From Parietaria judaica (lineage: Eukaryota; Streptophyta; Magnoliopsida; Rosales; Urticaceae), in the NCBI GenBank assembly GCA_954871525.1, contig OX940860.1:55292724-55356723 (forward strand): a DNA stretch of 64,000 nucleotides. The letters run 5' to 3'. The notes below the pieces were generated by a model. It had not been told where the DNA came from and ran no database searches. It saw only the letters and a list, made by a program, of their open reading frames with translations. This document shows, one piece after another, positions 1 through 12,676 of this stretch. Each line of letters opens with the position of its first letter. Positions within the stretch are counted from its first letter, which is position 1. Made by a program: the position numbers and the translations under genes.

Positions 1-1098
1 TTGCAAGGGATAGCGTTATTAAACTGTGATATTTCTTCTCAAAGTCTCTCTTTCGCCAAGGTAATGACCTCAACCGTTTTGATAACTGTTATTTAAAACT
101 AGTCAACTTTCAGTTTCACAAGGACGTTTCTTGAAAACCATTTACAAAAATTATTTTTAAATCCTGTGCTTTGTATTAGGAGGTTTTGAGCTTAAGTATT
201 AATATGTTAATGGGATATTTGCGGGAAAAGTATTCCACTTCTTTTCTAGTCGCCGGGTGTATTCCTATTGTTGTCAAAATCGTAAATCCTAAATACCAAA
301 AACATACATCGTGAAAAAAGAAGTGGAATATGCCGCCACCTTCATCTAATTTATAGGTATTTTGCCAATAATATCCCTATACTAATCTACCAAATGCAAA
401 ATCAGTATCATAGTAAGGAAATTGCATTATGTATTGAAAAATTATGTGCTAAGTCTCCAATATTTTAAATTATTTTGTGGTTGTTTCCCCTCTGAACTTG
501 CTTACCCTACTCTTCAAAAATCGACGAAATAACCCTGGTTAATGCACATACCAGGGCTAATATCATAATATGTTAGCATGTGCATTAGTCGGGACTCAAA
601 ATTTGACGGAAACCATTGTCTTACAACTATTAGGGGAAAACTGCTTCATTAATAATAATAATGATTATTCTCATAAGTTTCTTCCTATCTTTGTAATCTT
701 ATCAGGTGGTTCCCATCGGAGGAGGCACGTACATTCCCACAAGCATTCAGACGTGCTATTCTACTGGGCTACTGTGGATGATCACCGGAGTATCGAACCT
801 TGGTGATTCTAAAGGCCCGTGTCTGGCCAGTGTGAGAGTTCTCTCCGGTTTCAATAAAAAAAGCAGTTCGGACTCAGACACGCATGAATTATCAGTGCTG
901 GAAGATAACGAGATTCCTGGTGGAACAAAACTGGTTGAGAAGTTGCAGGGTAGTCTATCATGCGGTGAAGAAGTGTTGTCCGCCGCGGCTGAAGCAGTCA
1001 AAACGGCGCTGAGCAATCTCCTCATAAAGAAGCAGTACTCCTCGGAGAAGCGGGAGTTCAGGAAGAGAAGCAGAAACGATAAGAAAACAAAACCGTAA
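1..1098 (+). CDS. 3'-terminal two exons of an unrecognised plant gene (partial)
   Basis: Exon 1-60 is open in frame 1 and ends AAG|GTAATG. The next exon starts at 706 after ATCAG and stays in phase 0 to a TAA at 1096-1098, giving a 150-residue C-terminus. The intron is 61-705 (645 bp). The terminal exon starts VVPIGGGTYIP, has a serine/acid-rich middle and an alanine-rich helix-like stretch (SAAAEAVKTALSNLL), and ends in a strongly basic tail (REFRKRSRNDKKTKP) that would suit a nuclear or nucleolar protein. I do not recognise the family. The stop is followed within 4 bp by CAAG|GTAAATG, with a possible acceptor at 1231-1232 (GGAACAG), so a 3'UTR intron is possible. The 5' part of the gene lies outside the window. 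Exon structure is well supported; function is unknown. Confidence 0.7.
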
Positions 1099-3199
1099 CA
1101 AGGTAAATGTTTTAACATTTGGTTGTAGACTTAGATTTTCGTTAGCTTGATAAAATTTTGGAACCAGTCAATTATTTAAGAGATTATTAAAATTCACTTG
1201 TGTTGTAAGTAACTTCCAATTGTTTTGGAACAGAGCCTAGCTGCAGAATTAAATTAATGCTTTTGTTGCAATTATTTCGATTTTAGGGTTTGAACCTGCA
1301 TCTGAAAATGAAAAAGACTAAAAGTGGGAATTGGGAATAGTATTCAAGTTCAGTAAAATCGTAGCTCCTTCAAGTTTTTGTTAAAATAAAAGTTGAGAGG
1401 TGTCACTTGTATACAATTTTATTTTCATTTTGGTTGCTTTAATTATTTATTATAATTATTTGAATTTTTCCTTTGTAAATGAATTTTTGGAAGAATTTAA
1501 AAAATAATTATTGTTTTACTAAGTACACACAAAGAACTAGCAAATTTAAGTATTTTTGTCGCTTTGATTAATATTTTTATTTAATTTTTGTCATCCTCTT
1601 CGAAGTGATAAATGCAGTTAAAATACCGATTTTACCACAACTGATGCCGAATACCGAATATGCCAAAAATGCGGTTTTTATCTTTTTAAATAGGGTATTC
1701 GGTTTTTCTTATAAAAATATCGAAATGCGGTATTCGGTCTATTATTTCGAGAAAACCGTACCGAATACCCGGTTGTTCACCCCTAAAACTAGTATGTTTA
1801 TGCTTCCAGTCCACAATAGTGTTATAAGTGAGAATTAGTCTATTTTATTTAATTAATTCTCCAATTTAATCTTTATATTATATTCGAAAATTAAGAACAG
1901 TAAAGAACATTATTTACATCTTTTGGAACCATTAGAGGCCAAATTTTATCATTATTTCTCTTCTTTTTCTGTCTTTTCTGGTCTTTTTTTGGGTCACTTC
2001 GGTTTTGCCTCGTCACGAATTTTGTTGTCACAACTCTTGAGTCTTAACTATGTCACTATACTTGTGAAATCGGTATCGATATTTGGAAAAATATTATTAT
2101 AAATTACTCCTTCATATTTTTGTCTTTATATAACGTTTCTTTTTGTAAATGATTTGTCTATATAAAAGAATAATCATTTTACAAAATTAGAAGTATGAGA
2201 TTGTTATTTTACAAAAAAAAAGAAGAAGACATAGATAAACTCATAAAACATACCAACCAGGAATATTTATAATATTTGTCATTTGTTATTTTAACTTTGA
2301 TTGTATAATATGTCTTATGGGATAGCTTTTGGTTAATCCCCATAAAAGTCCCACAATCTTAAAAATATATCAGGTTTTTTTTTTCGGACGAAATATCAAC
2401 TCTGAAATTATAAATAAGACAAGTATTTTTTCATCGGGTTTTTTGGTGCCTATTTCGTTAATAATGTCAAAATATTAGTGCTTTGTCCGAGCAAAAGGAG
2501 AATTGAAACTTGTCGTTATTAAAAAAGATTTAGAACTTGTATCGGAAATAACCCGTACTTCATTGATGCTTTTCGAATAATTGCTACGGGGACATCCTAT
2601 ATAGCTGTGCATGTCAAAATCAAATTAATACGTGTTAATGATAATGCATAAACTTATATCACCAAAGTTATTCAATCTTTCAAGCAACCACGACATCTCA
2701 ATAGAATATTGACAATTTCTTGTTTTGTTACATCACATTGATAGGTCTTCAATTACAAGTGATAGATATTTTCAATATATTGATCTATTTCGTATATTAT
2801 TACATTAGCTAACAAACCCTGATTGGAAAATTTATCGAAGATTAACTTCTTGAGAAATATAGCCGGCCTTAGAGTGAGTCAATGAACCAATAAAAGCGCA
2901 CCAACCTGTGTCTTAACTTTGAGTAGGAGAGGACGAAAAATAATAAATTATAATTATCAAAATAAATTAGGACATTAGGAACTAATACTATATATTGCAT
3001 AATATCTATTTTTTTACAAGCTCTCAATTTATGAAAATAGTTTATATGAATCTCTATATGGTCAGACTTTTACAATTTTTTACAATTTGTTTCTCTTATT
3101 TTATTATTTATAATCATAATATATCTATAATTAAGTGAAGTACAAAACCATACAATTTTAACAATATATATTATAAATCAATTGCTATAATTATGTACA
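1099..3199. other. AT-rich 3' flank and intergenic DNA
   Basis: After the possible 3'UTR I see no coding exon. The stretch 1605-1775 repeats a motif around CGGTATTCGGT and ATACCGAATA several times on both strands, which suggests a small decayed palindromic transposon, but no target duplication is evident. Confidence 0.5.
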
Positions 3200-3292
3200 T
3201 AAGAGTGGGAATCGAACCCAAGTTCATTACTTTAAGGAATAAACTAAAAGGTGACAAGATTCTACACTGCACTGAGATTCAAGTTAGAAATG
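3200..3292 (-). mobile_element. Degraded tRNA-derived SINE-like fragment
   Basis: Read on the minus strand, the segment has a decayed tRNA-like A-box region (CTCAGTGCAGTGTAGAATC) and about 55 bp later a perfect pol III B box (GGTTCGATTCC, near 3213-3223). This tRNA-like head without a functional tRNA fold is typical of plant SINEs. No tail or target duplication is clear. Confidence 0.4.
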
Positions 3293-3343
3293 ATATATAT
3301 ATATATATATATATATTATTAGTATTATTATTATTATTATTAT
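3293..3343. repeat. (AT)n followed by (TTA)n microsatellite
   Basis: Simple repeat: about 12 AT units (3293-3315) followed by imperfect TTA units. Confidence 0.95.
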
Positions 3344-3673
3344 ATAGTAATCTGGATACAAATCTACATTAAAAATAACGAGTTCAAACCAAATAACGGC
3401 AGTACGATCAATGTAGCTCCGCTCAGACCGCAACGATGGTGAAACTCAAATAATTGCCAAAAGCCCAAAACCATATTTCTTACACATCATTCACAGTCAA
3501 CAAAGAAAGAGACATCCACTTGATCAATTGTCATATTCCGTGGGGTCGTCTTGAAATAAGGCTTCGGATAACGACATCCAAAGTTGTCCCTCATTTTTTT
3601 CCCCCTTGTTGTGTCCTTTTTTCCCTGTTTAAAATCATTATCATGACATTTTGCACATAGAAATAATGTATAC

Positions 3674-4409
3674 TGTTCAGGGCGTTTTGTACACTCAACA
3701 ATCACAAGGGGTTGATCCCTTGTTTTTAAAGAAAGAGATTCGGATTTTCCCGTTTAATAGCCAAGAACACCCGGGATCAAGATAACGTGTTGAGTTTAAA
3801 GAAAATAGCGCTTGTATATATTGACCTCCTTTCTACATAGGTTTCTTTCTTCCTTTTATAGACCAATTTTTCCGCCTTAGTTGGAGTCCTATCGGCCCAT
3901 TCTCCCATATGGCTGACAAAAGCCTGGTGCCCCTCTCTTTCGCATGGTTCGAGCTGACTGGGTAGCTGTCGAGGTGGCCGCATTTATGCTTGTCCCATCG
4001 AGGCCTTAAGCATCAAATGCTTGTCCCATCGAGGCCTTAAGCATTAAATGCTTGTCCCATCGGTCATTGTCAATAATCTGTCAGTATCTCTCGTCGCGCC
4101 AGAGTCTCCTCGACTCTCTCTTATGCCGCCGACGCCTTGTTGCGACCCCCTTCTTACTCGTGTTGTCGACGCTACTTTCCCTCGTCGACGTTCAAATCTG
4201 GTTTGCTCTCGTCGAATCTCCTCGTCGGGTCCCGGTCTCGTCGACTCTCCTTGTCTTGGCATCGTCGACCCTCCTCGTCGGGTCTCGGTCTCGTCGACTC
4301 TCCTCATCGACCCCCATTCGCGTTCGGGGATCCGCTTCATGGTCTCCATTCGTCGGCCTTCGGGGCTTTCGTAGTGTTAAGAGGGATCCAACCGGATCCG
4401 ACCTTAACA
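3674..4409 (-). mobile_element. Solo LTR of a Tat-like Ty3/gypsy family, TSD TATAC
   Basis: The 736-bp unit begins TGTTCAGGGC and ends CCTTAACA on the + strand, and is flanked by a perfect 5-bp duplication TATAC (3669-3673 and 4410-4414). It aligns with the LTRs at 41043-42052 and 50768-51777 at both ends and in the middle: the TCCCGTTTA(A/T)TAGC segment, a minus-strand TATAAAAGG at about 3852-3860, and TCGTCGGG-rich blocks. In element orientation (minus) the LTR starts with an imperfect hairpin at 4409-4375. No internal domain is present, so this is a product of LTR-LTR recombination. GATGCTTGTCCCATCGAGG-type 34-bp tandem units occur near 3990-4060. Open frames here on both strands are by-products of GC-rich LTR sequence. 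Confidence 0.88.
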
Positions 4410-4414
4410 TATAC

Positions 4415-5079
4415 TACTATTACATAGTAGATATCAATGTCCTATAGTTTTGAGCAATGAAGAATTTTTTATTCCCGATAAGTTTAATATTTTAGTATAA
4501 TAAGATCGGTACAAGTACACCGATAGAATTTTCGGAAAATAATTATTACTTTAAATTTTAAAATAATATTATAGATTTAAATAAATTTTTTTTTACCAAA
4601 ATAGAGTTTTAATAGATTATATAGGAGTTGGTGAGATTTTTTTTATTTTATTTTTTAAGAAAGTACGAGGATTTTTATTCTTTATTTTTATCGAAGATCA
4701 TATTTGAAGATCATAAAGATAATTTTTTAAAAAAAAACACTATGTATATAACAAAAAAAAGTTACTGCCAACCATCCGCTCTCCTGCCAAAAGAAGATTG
4801 GTATATCACATGGATATACCAAGGTTTTTAAACCTAGGTTTTGAAGGTTATCAATTCTAAATTCAGAATGATTTACGATTTATCCTGCAATAACATTTTA
4901 GATTTAAGACATAAAAAAATGAGTAAACATACATCATATCATATCATATAACAAATGAAGTAGAAATATCAATTGATTTGTGCGTATAAACAAGATAGAC
5001 ATTTTTACATTGCTCAGACATGTCATAAAGTGAAATTATAAGGGTATTGATCAATTAAAGATTAGCCATTTGTATCCTG
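4415..5079. other. AT-rich intergenic stretch, nothing recognised
   Basis: Low-complexity AT-rich DNA with no supported exon, RNA gene or paired repeat ends. Confidence 0.5.
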
Positions 5080-5640
5080 AGTCCGGATCTACCCATGAGA
5101 CTTTTCGGGTCCGAGTGACTACACTATTTGGTGACGGGCCCACTCAGGCCCGTAAATTAATTATGATGGTATTAATTAATTAATAGAATTAATTGGTAAT
5201 GACCTAATGGTTTTAGGCTCATTTATTGGGCCAAAAAGCCCATTAAGTCATTAAACTATGTGGGCTATTCATATAACTTAAGCAAAAAAGTCAGAGAAAA
5301 ATTGCAGCCTAGGAACCGTAGGTGTGATTTTCTCCTCCCCGTGCTTCTGTCGGTTCGCCGTCCAATCACCAAGGAAGACCTAGCAGTCTAACGAGGAGAG
5401 TTCCGATCTCACAGACGTTCTCGTAGTAACGTGGTGGACCAGTTAGAGTCTTTACACTTGTGAAGCTTGGATCCGCATCACGAGACAATTGGCCACATGC
5501 AAACGATGATGAATCGGCCGAACTTTCTACAGTTGGCAATGGTACCAAAATTCCGGTAATGTACCGAAATTGATTCTCTTGATTTTCGAATTTAGTCTAG
5601 ATCTTTGTTTTGATGATATTCCGTGATTTCCGCCTTGGTA
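5080..5640 (+). repeat. Dispersed repeat, family B (LTR-like), copy 1
   Basis: This segment is alignable by eye with the reverse complement of about 22080-22680. Shared blocks include GTCCAATCACC..AGAAG, CGACGAGG..TTTTCGATCT-like, ACGTGGTGGAC and TTTAGTCTAGAT. The pattern of an AT-rich promoter-like half, a GC-richer transcribed-like half and interspersed CCCATT/GGGCC resembles an LTR, but I could not find both ends or a target duplication. No coding content. Confidence 0.6.
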
Positions 5641-6239
5641 TTGAGAAAAGTCATCAAAAAACCGAACATGTCCTTGGTTGGGATTAAAACTATGTTAGGA
5701 TTTTGACAATGTTAGGAAATACAAATTGGTACCAAGAATTATAATAGTTCGCCCTCAATTTCGACGGTACGTTCATCTGCTACTTGCGAACCCGATCCAC
5801 TATGATCTCAACCCGAATTGTTTGAAATTTGAATTATACTCTAAACCTCACATTCTCTTGTTTGTGCTACGCTGTACCAAATGGCAGTTACATTGTATAA
5901 TTTGTATAAAAGACAAAATCTATTTACGTCATATTCGAGTTACATTAGCCTGCCCAAAAAAAAACAAATCAGTCCACGGAACAACCTCGTTCACTCCATG
6001 ACTCCCGTTCACGAGATTATTAGCGAAGTAGCAAGGAGAACATCATATTCTAGCAAGAGCATGACATCAGATTATGGCAACCAGAGAATTGAATATCAAT
6101 CATCAATTAGGCGTTAATTAAAGCAATTTAAGGAGAGTTAATGAGCTAATTAAGCTCAGCCATTAAGCGAGACGCTAAACCATTGCATTATTGAATAAGA
6201 AACTTCCTTAGCATTAGAGCTGAAAGTGACGACTTCACG
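5641..6239. other. Non-coding stretch, nothing recognised
   Basis: No supported exon, terminal repeat or RNA gene. Short open frames (for example 5726-6001) have no recognisable protein features. Confidence 0.45.
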
Positions 6240-6460
6240 ACCCGTCGCGACGGAATCGCCAACCTTCCCGTCGCGATGCGTCGTGGTGCTTTTGCTCGCG
6301 ATAGTCGCGACGTTGAGCGAGAGAGAGAGAGAGAGAGCGAGTGTGAGACAGAGAGAGAGAGGAAGAGAGAGAGAGATCGCGACGAAGGAACCCCATCGCG
6401 AATCATCGCGATTTTCACCTCCCCGTCGCGAAGTCCTCCTCCCCGTCGCGAGCCGTCGCC
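6240..6460. repeat. TCGCGA motif cluster surrounding a (GA)n tract
   Basis: Nine copies of the palindromic hexamer TCGCGA occur between about 6244 and 6452, in a background that is otherwise AT-rich. A GA-rich microsatellite (about 6310-6375) sits in the middle. The open reading frames over it are repeats of low-complexity codons (RERERE / SLSLSL) and are not credible genes. Confidence 0.8.
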
Positions 6461-6540
6461 AGTTTCAGCTCTACTTAGCATTAAAGGCGACGAGGAGCGA
6501 ATCTTGGGGACTAGGACTCCTAGTCCCTAGGCAACCTTCC

Positions 6541-7929
6541 CTAGGAATTCTACAAATACTAGAACATATCGACAAAATAAAGATCATAAATTCTTTTTAT
6601 GAATTTGTACTCTTAGTTATATACTTGATATTAATGCAATAGACTCTTCATAATTCATTTTTTCATACTCAGTTTTCACTTTTCTAAATTTCACGTCCTA
6701 GAATAAACTTGAGATAAAGAAACCATCATTTTGTAAAAAAGTTTTATAAAAACATAAAATCGCGGGCCATAATTTATTGACCTTCTTATAAAAGCTCTTC
6801 GTTAAATCCATCTGGACCATTTATCCATAATGTCAAAATATCTTTTGAAAGGAATGACAGATTCTAACATTTAAAAAGTAGAGTTTCATCGGATAAACAC
6901 GTCGACCGAAAATGATCGTGGTTCAACCGTAATTAATGCAAAGCTGTTTAAAACTATGAACACTTTGGTTTGATGCTATTAAAATTTAACGGTCTCTCTA
7001 ATTTTATCAATAAACAGTCCGATTTTTTCATGCCTGCTTCGACGATTAAATTAATAATATGACATGCACAACTTTGATGAAAATAATCCGCACGAAAATC
7101 TACTAATTCAAGCGCAATGAATCAACAACATTATTACTTGAAGCATTAGCATCAATAATTGAAATAAAACGACTAGCTAGGTTCCAATCTCATAAAACAT
7201 CTATATCGATTGTGTGATGTTTTCTCCCGGGTGCTTAGTGGGCATAGCTTGAAAACATATGATGCGTTTTTGCAATTTCTATTTATTTTCATCGAATGCA
7301 CAACTATGTAGATATAATCAAAACTAGCATTACGTTTTCAATAATCGGATGTTAATGTCTCTCATTGTTCTTTTAAAAAAAAATTAATTATATCCGCTCT
7401 AGTGCAATGTCGTGAAACAGGGCTATAATTTACGTGGGCTACCCTAGCCGTCAATTTATTAAAACCGGAAGCTTCTACGTAACTAATTGGAAGATCGTCA
7501 TGAATGTTTTTTTGCAATTACATTCTATAATCTTCTAAAGATAGAGAACTTACCTCAGAGGCTTGGTTGTGACTCTCCTTGCAATGTGATGCGTGGCTTT
7601 GGAGGTACGACGTGCTATATGTAACGGAGTAGGCTGTAAGCTTCGTCCCGCACGTCTAGCATATCGCGTACCACATATCCTTGCACTCCTCGTAGTCGTA
7701 TTCGTAAATGAGATCGAAGTTAGTTTGCCAAACCTCTTATTGGAGCTTCTTGAGTTTCCATAAACGTGGTTAGTTCTCCATGTTGGGATTTTATTTAACG
7801 TCCCATCCATCATATCTCAGGATGGGCCCCTCAATATATAGGGGTAGCATTTTAATTTTTTGGAAAGACCCATTTTACACGTTTCACGTTACAACCCGCA
7901 GCTAGGACCGAGCACCGGCATACCGGAAT
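6541..7929. other. Intergenic, nothing recognised
   Basis: No exon with coherent coding signal. The short ORF at 7550-7813 (minus) lacks family features and splice context. Confidence 0.45.
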
Positions 7930-9020
7930 ATTACGACTAGATTAATAATTATTAATTTAATTATAATAACTCATTATTAAAAAATCATGGAAATAAATAA
8001 AGCAATAAATGTTTTGCATTTATTAACCATATGCATAAGGTTGTACCTCAGTTGACGATTTACAGCTACGTTTCTAAACATGAGCATAGCTTCGCCGATT
8101 CCAAGAAACTCTTTTGATCTTCCGGGATGAACTCCTGGTCTCATTGCATCGAAGCCTGGGCTTCACCGACAGAACCTCGACACCAAAAATACAACTAGTG
8201 ACTCTCTTGAAGCTATCGAAGAAAAGATCTCACTAAGCCGCACCCGGGGGGGAAAGGGAGAAAAAATCATAGACTCCAAGAGAGAGATTGAATTTTCTCT
8301 AAGAGATGATGTGAAAAAATATGTAGAATGAGCTCCCTATTTGTGGAGTAGAACTCGAACCACTTTGGAGAAATTCCTTCAACCACCATGAGATATTTTT
8401 TCCCTAATTTTTCAAAAATTGTATATAAATATATGATTAATTTTGCAATCCAACAGTCTAGATTAAATCTTGACTGAGCCAATGGATCAGGTTAATTAGG
8501 AAATAAATCAAATTCGAGGACCAAGTCAAATTCGAAATTATCCCATACTATTTTCAAAATATGTATATAATAATTAATTCCCTTCCATGGTTTAGAGTAA
8601 ATCAAATACATCCAACGGATAAAATTAATCATAAATAATTCAAATACCTAAACTTGGTAATCAAGTTTTATTCGAATTATATATATAATTGATTAATTTC
8701 TAATCCAACAGTTAAAATTAAATCTTGATTGATCAAATGAATTAAATTTATTTAAGGGTTTTCATAAATACTTAAACATTAAATACTTATGACGCAAATT
8801 CGAAACATCCAAATATCAAAACGCGCGGACTACTACTCTACTATTTGTGCAGCATCTATTTTTCCATTATATATATATAGATATATTAAGATATAAATAA
8901 TATAAATCTTTTAATTATTTATGAAATATTAATAATATGGAATTAATTCCTAATAATAATTAAACTCAATAATTAAATTATATTTAATTATGCGTATTTT
9001 TTAGATTATATAAAAAATGG
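7930..9020 (-). mobile_element. Truncated, diverged LTR of large-LTR family A
   Basis: Blocks around 8020-8180 (CATTTATTAACC.ATGCATAAGG, then CTTCGCCGA, CTTCCGGGA, GGGCTTC.CCGACAG) match the same positions in the solo LTRs at 12677-14915 and 24258-26969, all in minus orientation. The TATA region is degraded (CTATTTGTGG near 8327-8336). The upstream (right) half is missing or unrecognisable beyond about 9020. No clean ends remain. Confidence 0.6.
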
Positions 9021-9453
9021 GCCCCTATGACGAAAGTCAAATCTCATTGCCAAAGTCAAATACCAAGAGCTAAAAATCCAACTCATTTGGCGTGGTCCAG
9101 ACCCCGAAAGCCCAAGAAGACGGAGCTCATAAGCGGAGACCTAATCCAAAAAGACGGTCCGGACGACCCAACAAGGTCCACATAACCCCAAGAAAGTCCC
9201 CGACCAAGGAGCAAGGCGATGAAGTCCATATAAGACTCCTAGAGACTCAGAGAGAATTTCGGCAAGGTAATGTCATTCCAATAGAGTTCTCGAGGAGCTT
9301 AGGTGGCGACCCCCGAGGTCCCTAATGAACCAAAGACAAAGACGACAAACCACCTTTGTCGGGCGACGACTCCCTCTCGGGCTGACAAGCCGCCCTTGTC
9401 GGACGATGATCCCCTTGTCGGGCTGACAATCCTACTTTGACGAATGACGAACT
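9021..9453. mobile_element. Left part of an LTR-like GC-rich repeat, interrupted by a solo LTR
   Basis: The segment contains repeated CTTGTCGG(A/G)CGA and GGCTGACAA motifs typical of the GC-rich part of gypsy LTRs in this window. Similar CGACGAGCC / CGACGAACC motifs resume at 11673, so the solo LTR at 9454-11672 appears to have inserted into it. Ends of the host element were not found, and the single ORF at 9092-9325 shows no domain. Confidence 0.45.
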
Positions 9454-9991
9454 TGTCGGGAATCGATATGCTCCGATACCAATTCCTGGTCGTATATGCG
9501 GATCCAGACCCTAAAAGGATCTCCGCTGACCAATAAGAAATTACAATCGTTGATTTGTCACACGGTTTGACCTTTAAAAAATTACTTAGTTAGAGTCTCA
9601 TACCAATAACTCTGTCAAATCGTCTGTTTCAAAAACAACTTACAATTAATTTTCCCAAATCGTGATGAATTAATTATTTTAATGTATTAACAAGTTCTTT
9701 GTTTTATTCCGAGTCTTGAGTATTAATAAATAATATCTTTATAATCAATAAATATCAAGAACGCGTACCTTAACAAATTCGAAGTCTCTGAATCCGTTCT
9801 TGAAGCTTTAAGAAACTTTTGTACTCTGATCTTGAGGCTGTTTGCGAATTCTGTGAAGAAGATTCACCCAGAAGTCTTCCGATGTATGCTCCGGGACTAT
9901 GTCGCGGGGATGCATGGGCTCCCACCGAGTAATACTCGAATCCCTAAAACCCAAAAAACGCTGAGAGGAGCTCAGAGAAAATCGTAGAAAC

Positions 9992-10043
<52 letters not shown>

Positions 10044-11672
10044 CTCTGTATTGTGTGGTGTGTGTTTTAAGGTTACCGGGTTACCCTATTTATAGGGAAT
10101 GGCCAAACCACTTTGGAGAAAATCTTTCAACCAATTCTGAGAGATTTACCCCGATCACTTGGAGATATTCACTCAAAGATTTGATTTAAATAACTGAATT
10201 AAATAAAGAATAAATCCAATTTAAATCTTTTTCAAAAAATACCCTAAAAATTAAATCTTTATATTTTCAAGATTTATTAATTATTAAAATTGTGTATTTA
10301 TATATTTATAAATCGATTTTAAATATCTCTCTCATTTAAATATTCCAGGTATAAATACAAATATTTAATTTCTCTAATTTTCGAATTAAGTAACAGTGTC
10401 ATTTTAGTCATGGACCAAAAAACCGTTATTATCATAAATCTCAATCTGTTTGTCAAAATGACATGATTCAAAAAGATAATTGTACCAGAATTTAATTTCC
10501 TACAACCCTAGGAATGTCCGAGGATTAAATTCAATCATCTTTTTCCAGTTTCATTGGCTTACCAAACTTTGGTACTTCTGCCACTATTTAGGGAATCAGT
10601 GATTCGTGACAACAATCACGAACCGAGTCTGATTGAAATATCCTATGTTCAAATGACACATTTAAATATAATTGCGGTTTCATCCTTATGGAGTTACAAA
10701 TGGGACTAATGGACGTACACACTCGAGCTACGGTAAAAGTGTAGACTTTTACCAACCTCGATTACATTCCACTATACCTCTCGGCTGAATTCTCAAGTGT
10801 ATACTAATATTATCTTCCTGAAAATAGGTTTCCATTGATACAATAAGATTTCTAGTATAGTAGGCTTTCGTGTTATTATGATAGTCATCAAAAGGGTGAT
10901 TTTACCGTTCTGCCCTTTTGACGACACAATCTTAATCTATGATTATTACAAACTACTCACTCATGGAATGATGAATCCGACGAGCTGATCATGAGTACTT
11001 GTTTGTTTGCCTCAAACCATGATAAGAATATCATAAATATATTGTCCATATCTACTATCGTGCAACTTATCCCGGTCAACCGTCTAATCCCAAAATAAAA
11101 GTGTTGGGAGTACTAAGTTGTACTCTATAACGATCAAATCAAAGATTATATAAGTTGAACCGTACAAGTCCACAATGCTCAGGACATCAGCCTATTCCTA
11201 TATGATCATCTAAGCGACCTTATCATACTATCATCAGTGACAGACTGAATTGATGATTTCGGATATAAGTCTAGTCCGTCCAGTATGAAGTCACTTCACA
11301 CCTGATAAAACTTAACAGTACATGGACCGCACTATGATCCGGTAATAGATAACCACATTAATGTGATTAAGTTCATCAATGGTCGTTCACGCCTTAGAAA
11401 TTCCCATTTCTAATCTAGACCATGGACCTTTTAAGTTCCTTATTCGTGATAGTCAAACCTCCTCACAATAGACTACTTGTGATGACTAAGCACGATAGCA
11501 AACTTAAAGAACTACGGATCAAACATTCAATTAATATTTTCTATATATAATCCGAAGATAACTATATAAGATTAACATTAATAAGTACTATTCATTCCTA
11601 CGTAAACGACCACAGCCATATACAAGCGAGATTAGCATATGAATAAAGGGCATATGTAAAATATTTCCAACA
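9454..11672 (-). mobile_element. Solo LTR of large-LTR family A (2219 bp)
   Basis: On the minus strand the unit starts TGTTGGAAATATTTTAC and ends ATTCCCGACA. Flanks are GAACT (9449-9453) and GAACC (11673-11677), a 5-bp target duplication with one change. Internal landmarks shared with the other family A LTRs include TCCATTGATACAAT and GGACCATGGAC-like blocks. The promoter is a minus-strand TATAAATA at 10087-10094. The last 30 bp of the LTR (9483-9454) contain TTGGTATCGGAGC, almost the plant tRNA-iMet primer-binding sequence, inside the LTR. A long (GA)n tract lies at about 9990-10041. Confidence 0.8.
9990..10041. repeat. (GA)n microsatellite inside a solo LTR
   Basis: About 25 uninterrupted GA units in the putative leader downstream of the LTR TATA box. 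Confidence 0.95.
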
Positions 11673-12676
11673 GAACCTCCCGATGAGTTGCCTTCATCAG
11701 GCTAATGAACCTCGCGACAAGCCCCTCGCCGGACGACGAACCCCATTTTTAGCGACGAGCCACTTCGACGAAGAACTACCCCTCGTCAGTACCATCGACA
11801 GGCAGATATCTCACAATAATTACATACGACGAGAAGAACAAAACTTACGAAGATTCTCGCGACATCAGCGGGAGTTTGCACAACTCGATATATAGGCTCG
11901 CGGACCCCTGGAAGGCCCTACCGATGAACCACGGAGCTTTCTACGACCCCCTCGCATGTATAGGGAGTTCGACGAGCCCCTTGTTCTCCCCACAAGGAGG
12001 ACCACGAATTCACCTAATTAAAGGAGTATATTCTCCATTAATTCACCCAAATCAAATAAAAGTGACTACCTCGCTCTCTAGGAACATAATCTAAGACTTG
12101 CGCTTCCACGACTTGTCCCTCGCTGGTCAATACCCTCGGCATTGAAGTCATTCAACACCTGTGCGCCTCTCGCAGAACCCTCGCCGGTAATACCCTCGTC
12201 ATACATAATGCTCACCCATGCGCAGCCATTATCGGCTCCAACGACGATACAAACCACCTCGTCATTCCTCCATTTACCAATAACCCAAAACTACGTAATG
12301 ACATTGTTGATGTACGTTTACGTCATCATACGACTAAACTATATGTCACATGTTGACAATTAAACTTTATACTAAAATAAGGGTTAAATATAATTATATA
12401 CAGAATTAAACCCAAAATCAACCATGACTAACGTGGCAAATGTCACGTGGGTAATGTAACCAAACCAGACCAATCAAAATTAATTGGTCAACAAAATCTG
12501 AACATTTCAGCCACGACTTCGAATCAGGCCCAAAAAAAGCCCAATAATTTGAGTTCTATAGTATCCAACCCAAAAACTACCGCAAGATGCACCCAACTCA
12601 TGGAAAGCAGAATATGATTCCTCCAGGGTTCCACGAGCTCACCCAGTCTACTCGGGAACCCATCCACCGCAACACA
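11673..12676. mobile_element. Right part of the interrupted GC-rich repeat, then non-coding DNA
   Basis: Resumes CGACGAGCC/CTCGCCGGACGACGA-type motifs like those left of the solo LTR; these fade by about 12260. The remainder to 12676 shows no supported gene. Short ORFs here (11683-12363, 12524-12727) lack domain features. Confidence 0.4.

Noticed and set aside
4044..4447. Five overlapping ORFs of about 100-130 residues
   Set aside because: All lie in the solo LTR's TCGTCG-rich part; compositional shadows.
6188..6642. Overlapping ORFs in the GA/TCGCGA region
   Set aside because: Low-complexity Arg-Glu or Ser-Leu translations of a microsatellite.
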